From: Neoarius graeffei
Lineage: Eukaryota; Chordata; Actinopteri; Siluriformes; Ariidae
Assembly (NCBI RefSeq): GCF_027579695.1
Contig: NC_083587.1
Location: forward strand, 33,833,732 to 33,897,731
DNA length: 64,000 nt
Direction: 5' to 3'
The notes beneath the pieces are model-generated. The model searched no databases, was not told where the DNA came from, and worked only from the letters and a program-made list of their open reading frames with translations. Position 1 is the first letter of the stretch; the number at the start of each line of letters is the position of its first letter. Made by a program: the position numbers and the translations under genes. Positions 42,474 through 53,100 of this stretch are shown in pieces.

Positions 42474-42847
42474 GCGGCACGGTGGTGTAGTGGTTAGCGC
42501 TGTCGCCTCACAGCAAGAAGGTCCGGGTTCGAGCCCCGTGGCCGGCGAGGGCCTTTCTGTGTGGAGTTTGCATGTTCTCCCCGTGTCCGCGTGGGTTTCC
42601 TCCGGGTGCTCCGGTTTCCCCCACAGTCCAAAGACATGCAGGTTAGGTTAACTGGTGACTCTAAATTGACCGTAGGTGTGAATGTGAGTGTGAATGGTTG
42701 TCTGTGTCTATGTGTCAGCCCTGTGATGACCTGGCGACTTGTCCAGGGTGTACCCTGCCTTTCGCCCGTAGTCAGCTGGGATAGGCTCCAGCTTGCCTGC
42801 GACCCTGTAGAACAGGATAAAGCGGCTACAGATGATGAGATGAGATG
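42474..42847 (+). mobile_element. tRNA-derived SINE (GAGAT-tail subtype)
   Basis: Full length, + strand, head GGCGGCACGGTGGTGTAGTG, tail GATGATGAGATGAGATG. A TG/TA-rich low-complexity stretch follows (42855-42975). Confidence 0.92.
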
Positions 42848-43069
42848 CATAATTATGATATGGTTGTCTGTGTACGTATGGATGTGTATAGTTATAGGTA
42901 TGTGTATATGTATGTACTGTACTGTATATATGTATTGTATGTGTGTATATATGCATAAGTATTTGTATATATGATTTGATTTGGTCGATATTATACCATG
43001 TTGGTATGTCTTGGTATGTTTGTATGTTTTTTTTGTTGATTTTGCTTTCTTTTGTATATATAGTTTATT

Positions 43070-43300
43070 ATGGTGGAAAGTGACGTTTGATTAGCGGTGG
43101 TATAGAGGGTTAGGATTTGATAAGTTATTTACTTCTTCCTAATCCTTTCCGAACATTATTATGTTATTGCCTTGTGGCTACGCTATTCTGTTTTTTTATG
43201 ATGATGTTTTGATGATTGCATTTTTTATTTTTGTTGTTTTTTTGTTTGTTTTTATATCTTCCTTACTGTTCGGAATAAAGCAAGCAAGCAATCAATCAAA
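43070..43300 (+). repeat. LINE 3'-end fragment (L1-like tail)
   Basis: T-rich tail TTTTTGTTTGTTTTTATATC, ..CTGTTCGGAATAAAGCAAGC ending in a CAAG/AATC simple repeat. Typical of fish L1-type 3' UTRs. Fragment only. Confidence 0.4.
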
Positions 43301-43989
43301 AAGTAAGAAATACCGTTACCGACTTGCTCAACTAAGACTGATTTGACCTCATTGATTGTGGGTTGACTCTCATTAAAACAGGATGGGTGTTCTAACTTAT
43401 GCAGCATATGTGTACATGCGTGCATTTTCACTGATAAAACATAAAAGGCTCATTAAATAATCAGATGAACTGAGACAATCACATTCTGAAGCAAATTAAA
43501 TAATCTTATACACACAATACAAGTTACATATATTAATCTAAATGCAGGTAAACAACGTGTTGTTTTTGTTGTTTTATATCCAAATGAGAGTCGGAGCTTA
43601 CCCGTCTGTGTTCTCGCTTCTTGAAGGCTGATCTTGTGGCCCAATGTTTTGAAACAATCTGACTTTCAGTTGTTCGTTCAGTTCTCCGTTCATTCACTTC
43701 TTCCACGTAAGGGTGAGATAGCAGCAATATCCAGTGGAGGAATCAGACGGCTGGTCCACTCATTCTCCGTTTTCTCCATACTGAATACTCTGCCATTACT
43801 GCTCGGCTCAGCCAATTACTAAATCCCGGGACGGAACAGAACGTCATCGGTTTTAGCAACAACAGCGGTGAGGTCACTGCCCGAGCGATATGTCACATCC
43901 TGTTCCATCCCGGGTTTTACCAACAACCCTCGGCTCACACTCCTGGAGAACTGGTGCAAGTGAACTCACTTTCTTTTAAAAAAAAAGAA

Positions 43990-44277
43990 ATAAAATAAAT
44001 GCTTTCTTTTTCTTGTAGTTTTCTTTCATTCTTGATACTGCACCCCCTTTAAATATGGGCTTATACGCTCCTCGACAGATCACAGGTCTCGTACGAGTCT
44101 TCAATAAAATGCCCAGAGCAGAGGAGGGACCACTTCGTAGGTGCCCAATGTGCCCGTGAACTTCTCGCAAAACGTGTCCAAATCTTTGCAGTTTGAAATT
44201 CTTGGACCATGAATGCAATGTAAATCCACCTTCTGTCATGTTGCTGCACCCACCAGCAACACATCTACATGGCATGG
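43990..44277 (-). pseudogene. THAP zinc-finger domain remnant
   Basis: Minus strand: MPCRCVAGGCSNMTEGGFTL then HSWSK in one frame (first Cys pair of C2CH), and WTRFARSSRAHWAPTKWSLL then CSGHFIED in another frame (second Cys-x2-His: CSGHF). A frameshift separates them. THAP domains are shared by P-element transposases (THAP9-like) and host factors. Only this domain is present, so it is a broken fragment. Confidence 0.7.
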
Positions 44278-44416
44278 CGATAAATTAGCTCAAAATGGAG
44301 GATCAGAGTTGCAGTCAGCTCTGTGTTATTAGTATAGCGGAAATGGTGACAAGACCGATAGACTTCCTGCTGTGACGTCATGGACGTCAAGGTCATTCAC
44401 TCAGACCGCTACCTAT

Positions 44417-45120
44417 CCATCCATCCATTATCTGTAACCGCTTATCCTGTCCTACAGGGTCGCAGGCAAGCTGGAGCCTATCCCAGTTGACTATGGGCGA
44501 GAGGCGGGGTACACCCTGGACAAGTCGCCAGATCATCACAGGCCTGACACATAGACACAGACAACCATTCACAGTCACATTCACTGTCTGTCTAGTCCCA
44601 TCCTCATTGTTGAGGGTCAGGGACCATGGGCACAGCATGCACCACCGCTCTCCACCGTCTCCTCTCTCTGGTGACGGTCGTACATTCCCCCGCTGGTCTC
44701 CCCGTCCAGTCTCTGATGTCGTCCGTCCAGCGGCGTCTTTGTTGTCCCCTCGACCGCTTCCCGTCGATTTTGCCCTTGAGGATGTGGGTGCAGAGGTTCT
44801 GTGCCCTAATGATGTGGCCGAAGAACTGTAGCTTCCGCCTTTTGATGGTTGCCACGAACTGCCGCTCCGTGCCCATCTCTTCCAGGACTGACTCATTGGT
44901 TCTGTGGTCACATTCACACCTACGGTCAATTTAGAGCCACCAATTAGTCTAACCTGCATGCCTTTGGACTGTAGGGGAAACCGGAGTACTACGGATGAAA
45001 CCCACGCGGACACATGAAGAGCATGCAAACTCCGCACAGAAAGGCCCCTGTCGGCCGCTGGGCTCAAACCCAGGGCCTTCTTGCTGTGAGGCGACAGTGC
45101 TAACCACTACACCGCCGACT
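44417..45120 (-). mobile_element. tRNA-derived SINE (GGAT-tail), split by a retrotransposon fragment
   Basis: Flanked by GCTACCTAT (44408-44416, 45121-45129). A 322-bp insertion lies at 44585-44906. The head variant GAAGAGCATGCAAACTCC is shared only with the copy at 46151-46383. Confidence 0.88.
44585..44906 (-). mobile_element. 5'-truncated non-LTR retrotransposon, 3' end
   Basis: Target duplication GTCACATTCAC (44574-44584, 44907-44917). Minus-strand frame ends a reverse-transcriptase polyprotein: TIKRRKLQFFGHIIRAQNLC, GKRSRGQQRRRWTDDIRDW, then a stop after MVPDPQQ. Similar in kind to 10763-11351 but a different family. Confidence 0.78.
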
Positions 45121-45313
45121 GCTACCTATATGAGTCACTTTAATCGTAAAAATGACTATATTAGATTTATTGTTGACGCTTAAAACTATCCCTGTGCCAT
45201 TCTTGAGGTCTCAAGGCATTTATAAACAAAAGGTGAGGCCATGGTTCTGTGTATCTGCTTGAAGTCAAAGTACTGAAGTAAATGTGCTGTCCAGCTCTGA
45301 TGTTATACAGTAT
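45117..45313 (+). repeat. Local tandem duplication, copy 1 of a ~195-bp unique segment
   Basis: GACTGCTACCTATATGAGTC to GATGTTATACAGTAT is repeated at 46381-46571 with about a dozen differences and one small indel. Confidence 0.9.
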
Positions 45314-46383
45314 CTCATCTCATTATCTCTAGCCGCTTTATCCTGTCCTACAGGGTCGCAGGCAAGCTGGAGCCTATCCCAGCTGACTACGGGCGAAAGG
45401 CGGGGTACACCCTGGACAAGTCGCCAGGTCATCACAGGGCTGACACATATGGCCCTTTTCCACTACCCTTTTTCAGCTCACTTCAGCTCGCTTCAGCTCA
45501 CTTCAGCCCGACACGGCTCGCGTTTCGACTACCTCAGAGCAGCACGACTCAGCTCACTTCAGCCCTGCTTAGCACCCAAAACTCGCACGGTTTTAGAGTG
45601 GGGCTGAAGCGAGCCAAACCGAGCCGAGTGGGGCTAGGGGCATGAGGAGACACTCCCCTGTGCACTGATTGGTGAGGAGGAGTGTCCTCACATGCCCACA
45701 CACGCCCCGCGAACACGCTGGGATCTGTAAACACCGTAAACCCGGAAGAAGAAGAAGAATTACGAGAATTTCTGAAGCCTTATGCGCCTCGCCTCATCTA
45801 TACGCTCTTGCCAGTATCTGTTGGCGTTGTCGGTGACAACAAGCCACAGCACCAAGACCAGCAACACTAACGACTCCATGTCCTCCATGTTTATTGTTTA
45901 CTATCCGGGTCGTGAGACTACCGCTTAAAAGGTCACTGATGTCACTGTTTGCACCGCCTAACGACATCACGTGACGTCCACCCACTTTCGCTAACTCCAC
46001 ACAATGTGTCCACCCACTTCCAGCCAGCACAGTTCAGCGCGGTTGTAGTCGAAATGCAACTCCAACAGCCCCGCTCAGCTCGACTCAGCCCAACTCAGCA
46101 CCGCACGGCTCAGCCCAACTCAGCCGCGTTGGTAGTGGAAAAGCGGCAATAGACACAGACAACCATTCACACTCACATTCACACCTACGGTCAATTTAGA
46201 GTCACCAGTTAACCTAACCTGCATGTCTTTGGACTGTAGGGGAAACTGGAGCACCCGGAGGAAACCCACGCGGACAAGAGAAGAGCATGCAAACTCCACA
46301 CAGAAAGGCCCCTGTCGGCCGCTGGGCTCAAACCCAGGACCTTCTTGCTGTGAGGCGACAGCGCTAACCACTACACCACCGAC
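45314..46383 (-). mobile_element. tRNA-derived SINE, split by a MITE
   Basis: Left part 45314-45449 (tail side, GAGAT subtype), right part 46149-46383 (head side). The right part carries the private variants of the neighbouring SINE at 44417-45120, so this is probably a recombinant of two copies. Confidence 0.85.
45450..46148. mobile_element. Harbinger-type MITE (TIR TGGCCCTTTTCCACTACC)
   Basis: Ends TGGCCCTTTTCCACTACC and GGTAGTGGAAAAGCGGCA, with a 3-bp target duplication ATA, verified against the SINE consensus ACACATAGACAC. Subterminal CAGCTCACTTCAGCTCG-type repeats. 699 bp, no transposase. Confidence 0.82.
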
Positions 46384-46571
46384 TGCTACCTATATGAATC
46401 ACTTTAATCGTAAAAATGACTATATTAGATTTATTGTTGACGCTTAAAACTATTCCTGTGCCATTCTTGAGGTCTCAAGGCATTTATAAACAAAAGGTGA
46501 GGCCATGTGTATCTGCTTGAAGTCAAAGTCCTGAAGTAAATGTGTTGTTCAGCTCTGATGTTATACAGTAT
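46381..46571 (+). repeat. Local tandem duplication, copy 2
   Basis: Second copy of the 45117-45313 segment. Lacks a few bases near GGCCATG(GTTCT)GTGTATC. Confidence 0.9.
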
Positions 46572-46726
46572 GTGCTGCTTTTTTATTTAAATTGATGTTA
46601 TTTGATGAATGGGTCTAAAAAAAAGTTTTCTTCTCAATAAACGGTTAAATTCTTTTACAGCAAGTTTATTCAGCTGTGTGGCGTTTGTCGTCATTCAGTA
46701 GTTTTGTGTCTGGCTTGATAATTATC

Positions 46727-46860
46727 CAATCAGAGCTCTGAACGTACGTACGGTGCGGTCTTGAGTGGCGACTTCTGATTGGTCGAGCGCAGAGACCGCG
46801 GACCAATCAGAGCGTGGCAAGTCAGACAAGTTTGAGTAGCGGAGTGAAGCGAAGGCATTT
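46727..46860 (+). promoter_or_regulatory. PDIA4 promoter with CCAAT boxes and ERSE-like site
   Basis: TATA-less GC-rich region. CCAATCAGA occurs at about 46734 and 46802, and ATTGG (inverted CCAAT) at 46778-46782. Read on the minus strand, the last gives CCAAT-N9-CCACT (46764-46782), one base off the ER stress response element CCAAT-N9-CCACG bound by NF-Y with ATF6/XBP1. Known: PDIA4 is induced by the unfolded protein response. The functional claim is inference. Confidence 0.5.
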
Positions 46861-47044
46861 CAGAGAGAGACGCGTTTCGAGGGGAAGTTGGTTTTAAAGC
46901 ACGGCTTGGCTTTAAACAGAATAATTAGGCGTTAGTTTATACAGCAGAACCTTTAAAAGTAAACCGAGCACGGCTGGAAGAGTGTCTGGGACCGCTGGAA
47001 GGCTTGACGAGGGGAGAAGGCCCGGTGGAGAAGGCTGAGAGGTG

Positions 47045-47129
47045 ATGATGATGAAGAAGAAGCTGCTGTTGTTGGTTGTGTTGCTCGGGTTAGCACACTT
47101 CATTACTATCAGCACAGGACAGCAAGAAG
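47045..47129 (+). CDS. pdia4: pdia4 exon 1: signal peptide
   Basis: Three consecutive ATGs (47045, 47048, 47051). I use the first. Encodes [20 protein letters not shown] then TISTGQQE: basic n-region, leucine-rich core, small residues (STG) for cleavage. 28 codons plus one base; donor gtgagg. Confidence 0.92.
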
Positions 47130-50100
47130 GTGAGGAAGAGCTGGGATTAGTGTTCACTCACACACACTCTCACCATGCTGGGTTAATCAGAGTGAGCTGG
47201 CCTGCTAAACTGTCAGGGGGTGGGAATGCATGCATGCCTGCATATTAGTGATATGTTTTCTTGATTTTTGCATGAAAAAACAGCTCAGGTTTCTATGACT
47301 TGAGATGTTGTTGTGGTGCCCAGAACAAGTAGTTTGCTCTGGAAGGTGTTTACTCAGTAGGGAGAGATTTAAAAAAAAAAAATAACTTCAGACTCCTCCT
47401 CCATAGAGATTTTCATTTTCAGCTCCCTTGAAAAATGACGACTACTATAAAACAGCACAGCAGGAAACAAGGGACCAAAACTCTCACATTAAAGTGCGTA
47501 TCCTGGACTAAAATAAAACAAAAAACGCGTCTGGAAAAATCCCAACGGAGTCTGGAGCCAGATTCGTGACGTCACGTACGGAAGCGCCAGCAGGCTGCGC
47601 GAGCTTGCAGGGTTTCAGTGCGCAGCCTGTGGAGACCAAGTTCAGCTGCGAGCGATTTTGCGTTGAGATCTGGAATTGTCGCCTGAGCTTCTAAACACAC
47701 AGATTCATGCGTCAATGCTCATCTAGTTATTGCTACATAAATCATATATTTTTTCTATTTTTTTTTTTTGCGGTCCAAATCCTGCGCTCTGATTGGCTGG
47801 CGAGCGCGTCTGTATCCTTCGATTTACCACGCGCATGCGCAGACCGATTCCCCCCCCCCCCCCCGTCAACTTCCGGGAAGTCTAGTGCTGCGTTCATGTG
47901 CTATGGGAAGATGATATATTCCAGTTGGGAAGTGGTATTTACCAGTGTGTTGTGTTCACATGCTTTTGTTGTTGTTGACAAATTAAAGATGGTGGACCAG
48001 ATTCAAGTTTGCAATAGTTAGTTAGCTATCGTTAGCAATAGCGTCTGCTGTGGATAGGTAAAAACAAACCATAACACATTTTTAAAGGAAACGGATTTCT
48101 AACGTATTATATTACACTTGTTAATGACGCAACATTGCATAGACACCAAAAACTACCCACTAGGACTAGTAAAAAAAAACTTTAGTAGCGTACAATGCTT
48201 ACCATTGCTGCGATTTTGTAAGGCAAGTTTATTTATATAACACATTTCATACACAATGGCAGTTCAATGTGCTTTACAGAAGCAAAAACAGTAAACAATA
48301 GAGAAATAAAATTACATAAAATAATTTTATTTTTAATCTAAAACAATTAATTAAAATAATTAAAAGAAAATAAGAATTAAACAATAGTAGAAATAAAATA
48401 AAATGCCAAAAAGGAGAAAAAGAAACCAGCAGAATAGAATAAAATTAAAGTAAACTTAAAACATGCAGAGAAAGTAAAGATTATTAAAAAGTGTAAAAAT
48501 ATTAATTATTTAACAGAAAGCATCTGAAAACAGCTTGGTCTTTAACCTAGATTTGAAGCTGCCAACAGCAGGAGCATTTTTAATGTCCTCTGGCAGTTGG
48601 TTCCATAGCTTGTACCGAGCATTTCAACACATTTGTGGACTAATAGAACGCGAATTGTGACTACAGTTGTGAGATTTGATTATCAGTAGACAAGCTGTTG
48701 AATATGGATGAGGAAACAATCACTTCCCAGCCACAAAATGAAGATCAGTAACACAGTCCAAGGAGGAACGAGACCAGCGATTCGCCGTTTTCAAAAGAAA
48801 GATATATTTTTAGTCTTTTTCAGATTTATAATGTGTTTTTGTATTGCGTGAATGGTTTGGATTGAATTTTATTAGTGTATGTGTAAATAAAGTTAATTTT
48901 ATTGAAGTTAATAAATTTTACCTGGTAAGTTCAGACCGTGACACTGGACCTCTGGCGACTCGCTCGTTCACAACAAATGTAGTAGAATTTTGTCAATTTT
49001 TTTTTAAATAAGATTTATAATATCAAGTCTTATAAATTTTTGCCAGCATTTCTCAGGAGAATAGCATTAACTTTACAGCATGGATAGCGATAATGAGTGT
49101 TCACAGCGAAAGTGAGTTTTACTACCCTGAGGAAGAAGAAATAAAACATTTCAGGAGAAAGCTAAAACCCTCTAACTGCTGCTAACGCCGAGCAAAAACA
49201 CGGCTGAATCCTGAATGACTCCTATTTGTATAAATGAGACTACATAGGCGGCTCGGCTCGGTTTTCTCTTTCGGGCGCTCGTTTTCTGTAAGAACTTGGT
49301 AAAAAAAAATTTCAGGAGAATAGCATTCATTTTACAGCATGGATCGCGATAACGACAGTCTTCACAGCAAAAGCGAGTTTTACTGTCCTGAGGAAGATAA
49401 AATAAAACATCTCAGGAGAAAGCTAAAAACCTCTAACTTGCTAACAGTTTGATCTCATTAGTTAATCAGGCTCATTTTGGACCATGTTATCCTAATACAT
49501 ATTACGTTATGTAAAAACTTTAAACCAGTACAGTCTCTTCAAAATTTCACCAAATGGCTTTATGCAATATAAAGGTCATAATGCTGTATAACTTTGGTCG
49601 AATGAAAACACAGCTGAATCCTGAATGACTCCTATTTGTATAAATAGGGGACTACATAGGTGGCAAAATGTAGCTTTTTTTTTCCTGCCATGGAAGTGCA
49701 CTTGTATACCGAGGAGGAAGCAATTTGCATTACAGCCGTGAATGAGGATTCAAAATGGCAGCTTGGCTCAGTTTTCCCTTTCAAGCGCTCTAGTTTTCTG
49801 TTAGAATTTGGTAAAGGAAAAATAAAATATTTACCAGCTTAAGGTCGGCCCGTATGGTGAAATACCGTGACCTCGGCCTTGAATACTGACCTTGGTCACG
49901 ATATTTCACGGTACGGACCGACCTTAAGCTGGTAAATAACGTATATTTTTTTCGCGGTGCGGTTTTCATCGAATCCTGTGTTCTGATTGGCTGGCCAGCG
50001 GATCCGTATCCTACGACACAGACCCTACGACACAGACCCTGGTTATGGACCTCTGGTGACTCGCTCATTCACATGGTAGCAGTTTTTGTCAACGGGTCAT

Positions 50101-53100
50101 TCCATGTCAAAGCTCTGAATGCTCCCACTCGACCATCTCAGATTTGGCTGAAAAAATTCCAGGAGGTTCACACACTTCCCAACAGGAAAAGTCCTGAATT
50201 TTAGCTCCCAACTCCTTAGTGTTGTCATGTTAAAAAAAAAAAAAATTTGTGTATATATAAAAATACTGTGTACCTTTTTTTTTTTTTTGGGGGGGGGCAA
50301 CTAACCTCAGACCCATTTGGGTCAAAATCTGGCACCAGTATTTGTAAAAGTCCATATTCTACATGTGGTTTTGGTTTATCATAGAATTCTGGGTGATTGA
50401 ATTTGCTTGGAAATTCTACACTACGCTCTGTGGCAGCATATTTGAAGGGCTGTTTCAAAGACAGAAGCTTGATATTGCATATACACTGTACTTTGTATTC
50501 TAAAACTGCCCTTCTGTGATGAGCAATTTGGAAGATAAAGTTTAAAAATGGAAAATTAATTTGGTGGCGTTTTTGGCATGTTATAGCAAAAAAGACAGTA
50601 TCCGCCAACATAAAATTGCCTGTTTTAGAAAGATTAGATGTCTGTTTTTAACATATCCAAAATTTGTGATGGTGTTCTGCCTTATTTCTGCCAAATGATT
50701 TTTTGAAAATGTGGTGTTCGCATACACACACAGAGCACTCATGGCCTATGAAAGCATTTTCAAATGCTGAATTTATGACGCACAGCTTAAACTCAACAAA
50801 ATGCTTCATTTGGTTCATGGTAAACTATACCTGAAGGATAACCTTTATGTAACCTTTAGATACTAAAATATTGGAGCTCCAATATGGGTGAAAACTGAAA
50901 CTTGTTTTCATTACATTTCTGTTGTACCATAATTAGAAAAAGCAATCTGTGTGCTTCAGTTAGTATCGATCCATGATGCAAAGTCTTTGACAGTCCAGTA
51001 GAATTGATTGATTTGACACTTTATTAAATTTCACGATACAGACCTCCCAGCTGGTAAATAACATGTATTTATATATTTCTTCCTTTAGAAGAGTACTGGC
51101 TACTGTAGGAGAGAGATTTCATAAGCTACACACATGGAATCAGCTAAGCAGGGTTGTCTACATTTAATGTGTTTGACAGGTCCCAAGATCTCAAGTCCTG
51201 ACACGCATATCCCTTGATACATGTGAAGTGTATTATCGCCTGGCGCTTTCATGTTTACTTGTGTCAATAAATAGTTGTGTGTACCACACAAACACAGGAA
51301 CGCCTAATTTAGAGTATAGTCTCTTATTTCTTATGCTGGCAACAGTCAACTTGTGAATTGCCGATTTTCTTGATCTTTTTCTCAGCTCTGCTTGGTCCTC
51401 GGTCTTTTCTGGGTGCCTCGTACAAAGCGCTCACGTTTCTCTTGTCTGGTCTTTTGGAAAATGACGAGTACTAATCCCATCAAGACTGGTGTTACACCCT
51501 CCTACGATACATCTGTTAACCATTTTAATAATTGTGATAACGTTGAAGAAATTTGCAGAAAACCACCAGGTCGTTTTCTCATAAACCAGTGCTGACGTAG
51601 GATTCAGAGGGAGGCGTCCCGCACGCGACGTCAATGTTTGCAGGAAAATCCAAATGCCAAGTTTTTTCAGAGGTGGACCAATTCACCTCAAATGGCTTGA
51701 TTTCGACTGAATCTTTCTGGTTTTGTGCAAAATGACAGATATTTGACAAGCTTAATATAAAATAGGAGAATTACATTGATCTTGCTCCTGAATTTACCCA
51801 TGATATGCACTTTAAAGTTTCAGGAGGTCCAGACTGCAGAAATGTGATCCTGTTCATGAGCTGCAAAGTGGAATAATATGCCATTTGGTAACTACTTCTA
51901 ATCCTTTTTTTTTTTTTCCCTGTATAGCCTCTCCATTTTGAATACTGTATAGACTGAAATTTTGGCTTGTCTATGCGCATGCACTTATCCTGATTTTTCT
52001 CATCTTGGGCAACCTTTGTCATTCAGCATAGAAGTGTACACGGAACGAAATTTCGTTGCGGTTTGGCTCAGGCCAGAATTAAATTATGCAGCAGCAAAGA
52101 TGTATTATAAAGCAGGGCTTTGAACCGGTTCAAGGAACGAAAATGAAAACCGGGAACTTTTTCTATTTCACGTGGAACAGAAACGAAACCAGAAACTTTA
52201 TTATTTTTTTATGTTCCGGAACAGAAACGCTTATTAAAAATAATGGTAACCGGTTAATACCGGTTTTTATTTCGTTCCTCAAAGTTTCTGTAGCCTACAA
52301 ATAAAAGTCATTCTTCTCCTGCGGAAGTTTCTATGACCCGCTGGGGTTCACTTCCTGTGTGACGTTCGCTGATTGAATGGAGAGAGCGGGAAGGTGGACT
52401 ACTAGTGAATACTAGGTGAATTACTGAGTGTCTGAGCAAAGAAGAGTCTGAACGTTGCAACCTCCCTATTGGCTGTTTGTAAAAATGTATCAGTTGTTGC
52501 CCCTCCCACGGGAATCATCGCGGGCTCGAGAGACGAGACCTGACGAGTTAGTTCATTGGTAGCAGAACAAAATGTCTGGACACAAATCGGGTTTTCAGAA
52601 AAGGAAAGAAAATAAACGGAGGGTCGAAAATACAAAAAAGGAGGCAGAAAATGCAAAACGAGTTTTAAGGTAGGACAAATGGTTACTTTTTAAGGCAGCC
52701 CGCCGTGGCTGCCTGCAGGCTTATTTATTATAGCCCATTTAGTTAAAATAGTTGATATAAAATGTTTATAGTTATGTGATGGTTGTCCTGATTTAGACTG
52801 GTGGGTTTTTTTTGGGGGGTGCGCGATGTTGCACCCGGGTCCAGATTAGGGCAGAACCGGCTCTGGCTAGATTTCAGCTGTAGTTTATGAATGTATGTAC
52901 TTGCATAGATGTGTACTTCCAATATGGCGCCTAACAAAATCTCGCGGCGCGGTGACGTCATGCGGTAGCCCTCTATAGGGCCTGACTAGCCTTTGGTAAC
53001 ACACTAAACGAATTCTCTTTCATTTTTGGCACTTTTTCTGTTTGTGTAGCTGGGAAGACATACTGAGAATCCAAATCGCCAACATTTGAAATAATTGTTT

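Noticed and set aside
44604..44876. Independent gene on the minus strand in the split SINE
   Set aside because: It is the C-terminal end of a non-LTR retrotransposon polyprotein bounded by an 11-bp target duplication.
50225..50611. 128-codon minus-strand frame in pdia4 intron 1
   Set aside because: No recognisable domain, starts in low-complexity sequence and overlaps homopolymer runs; judged chance.
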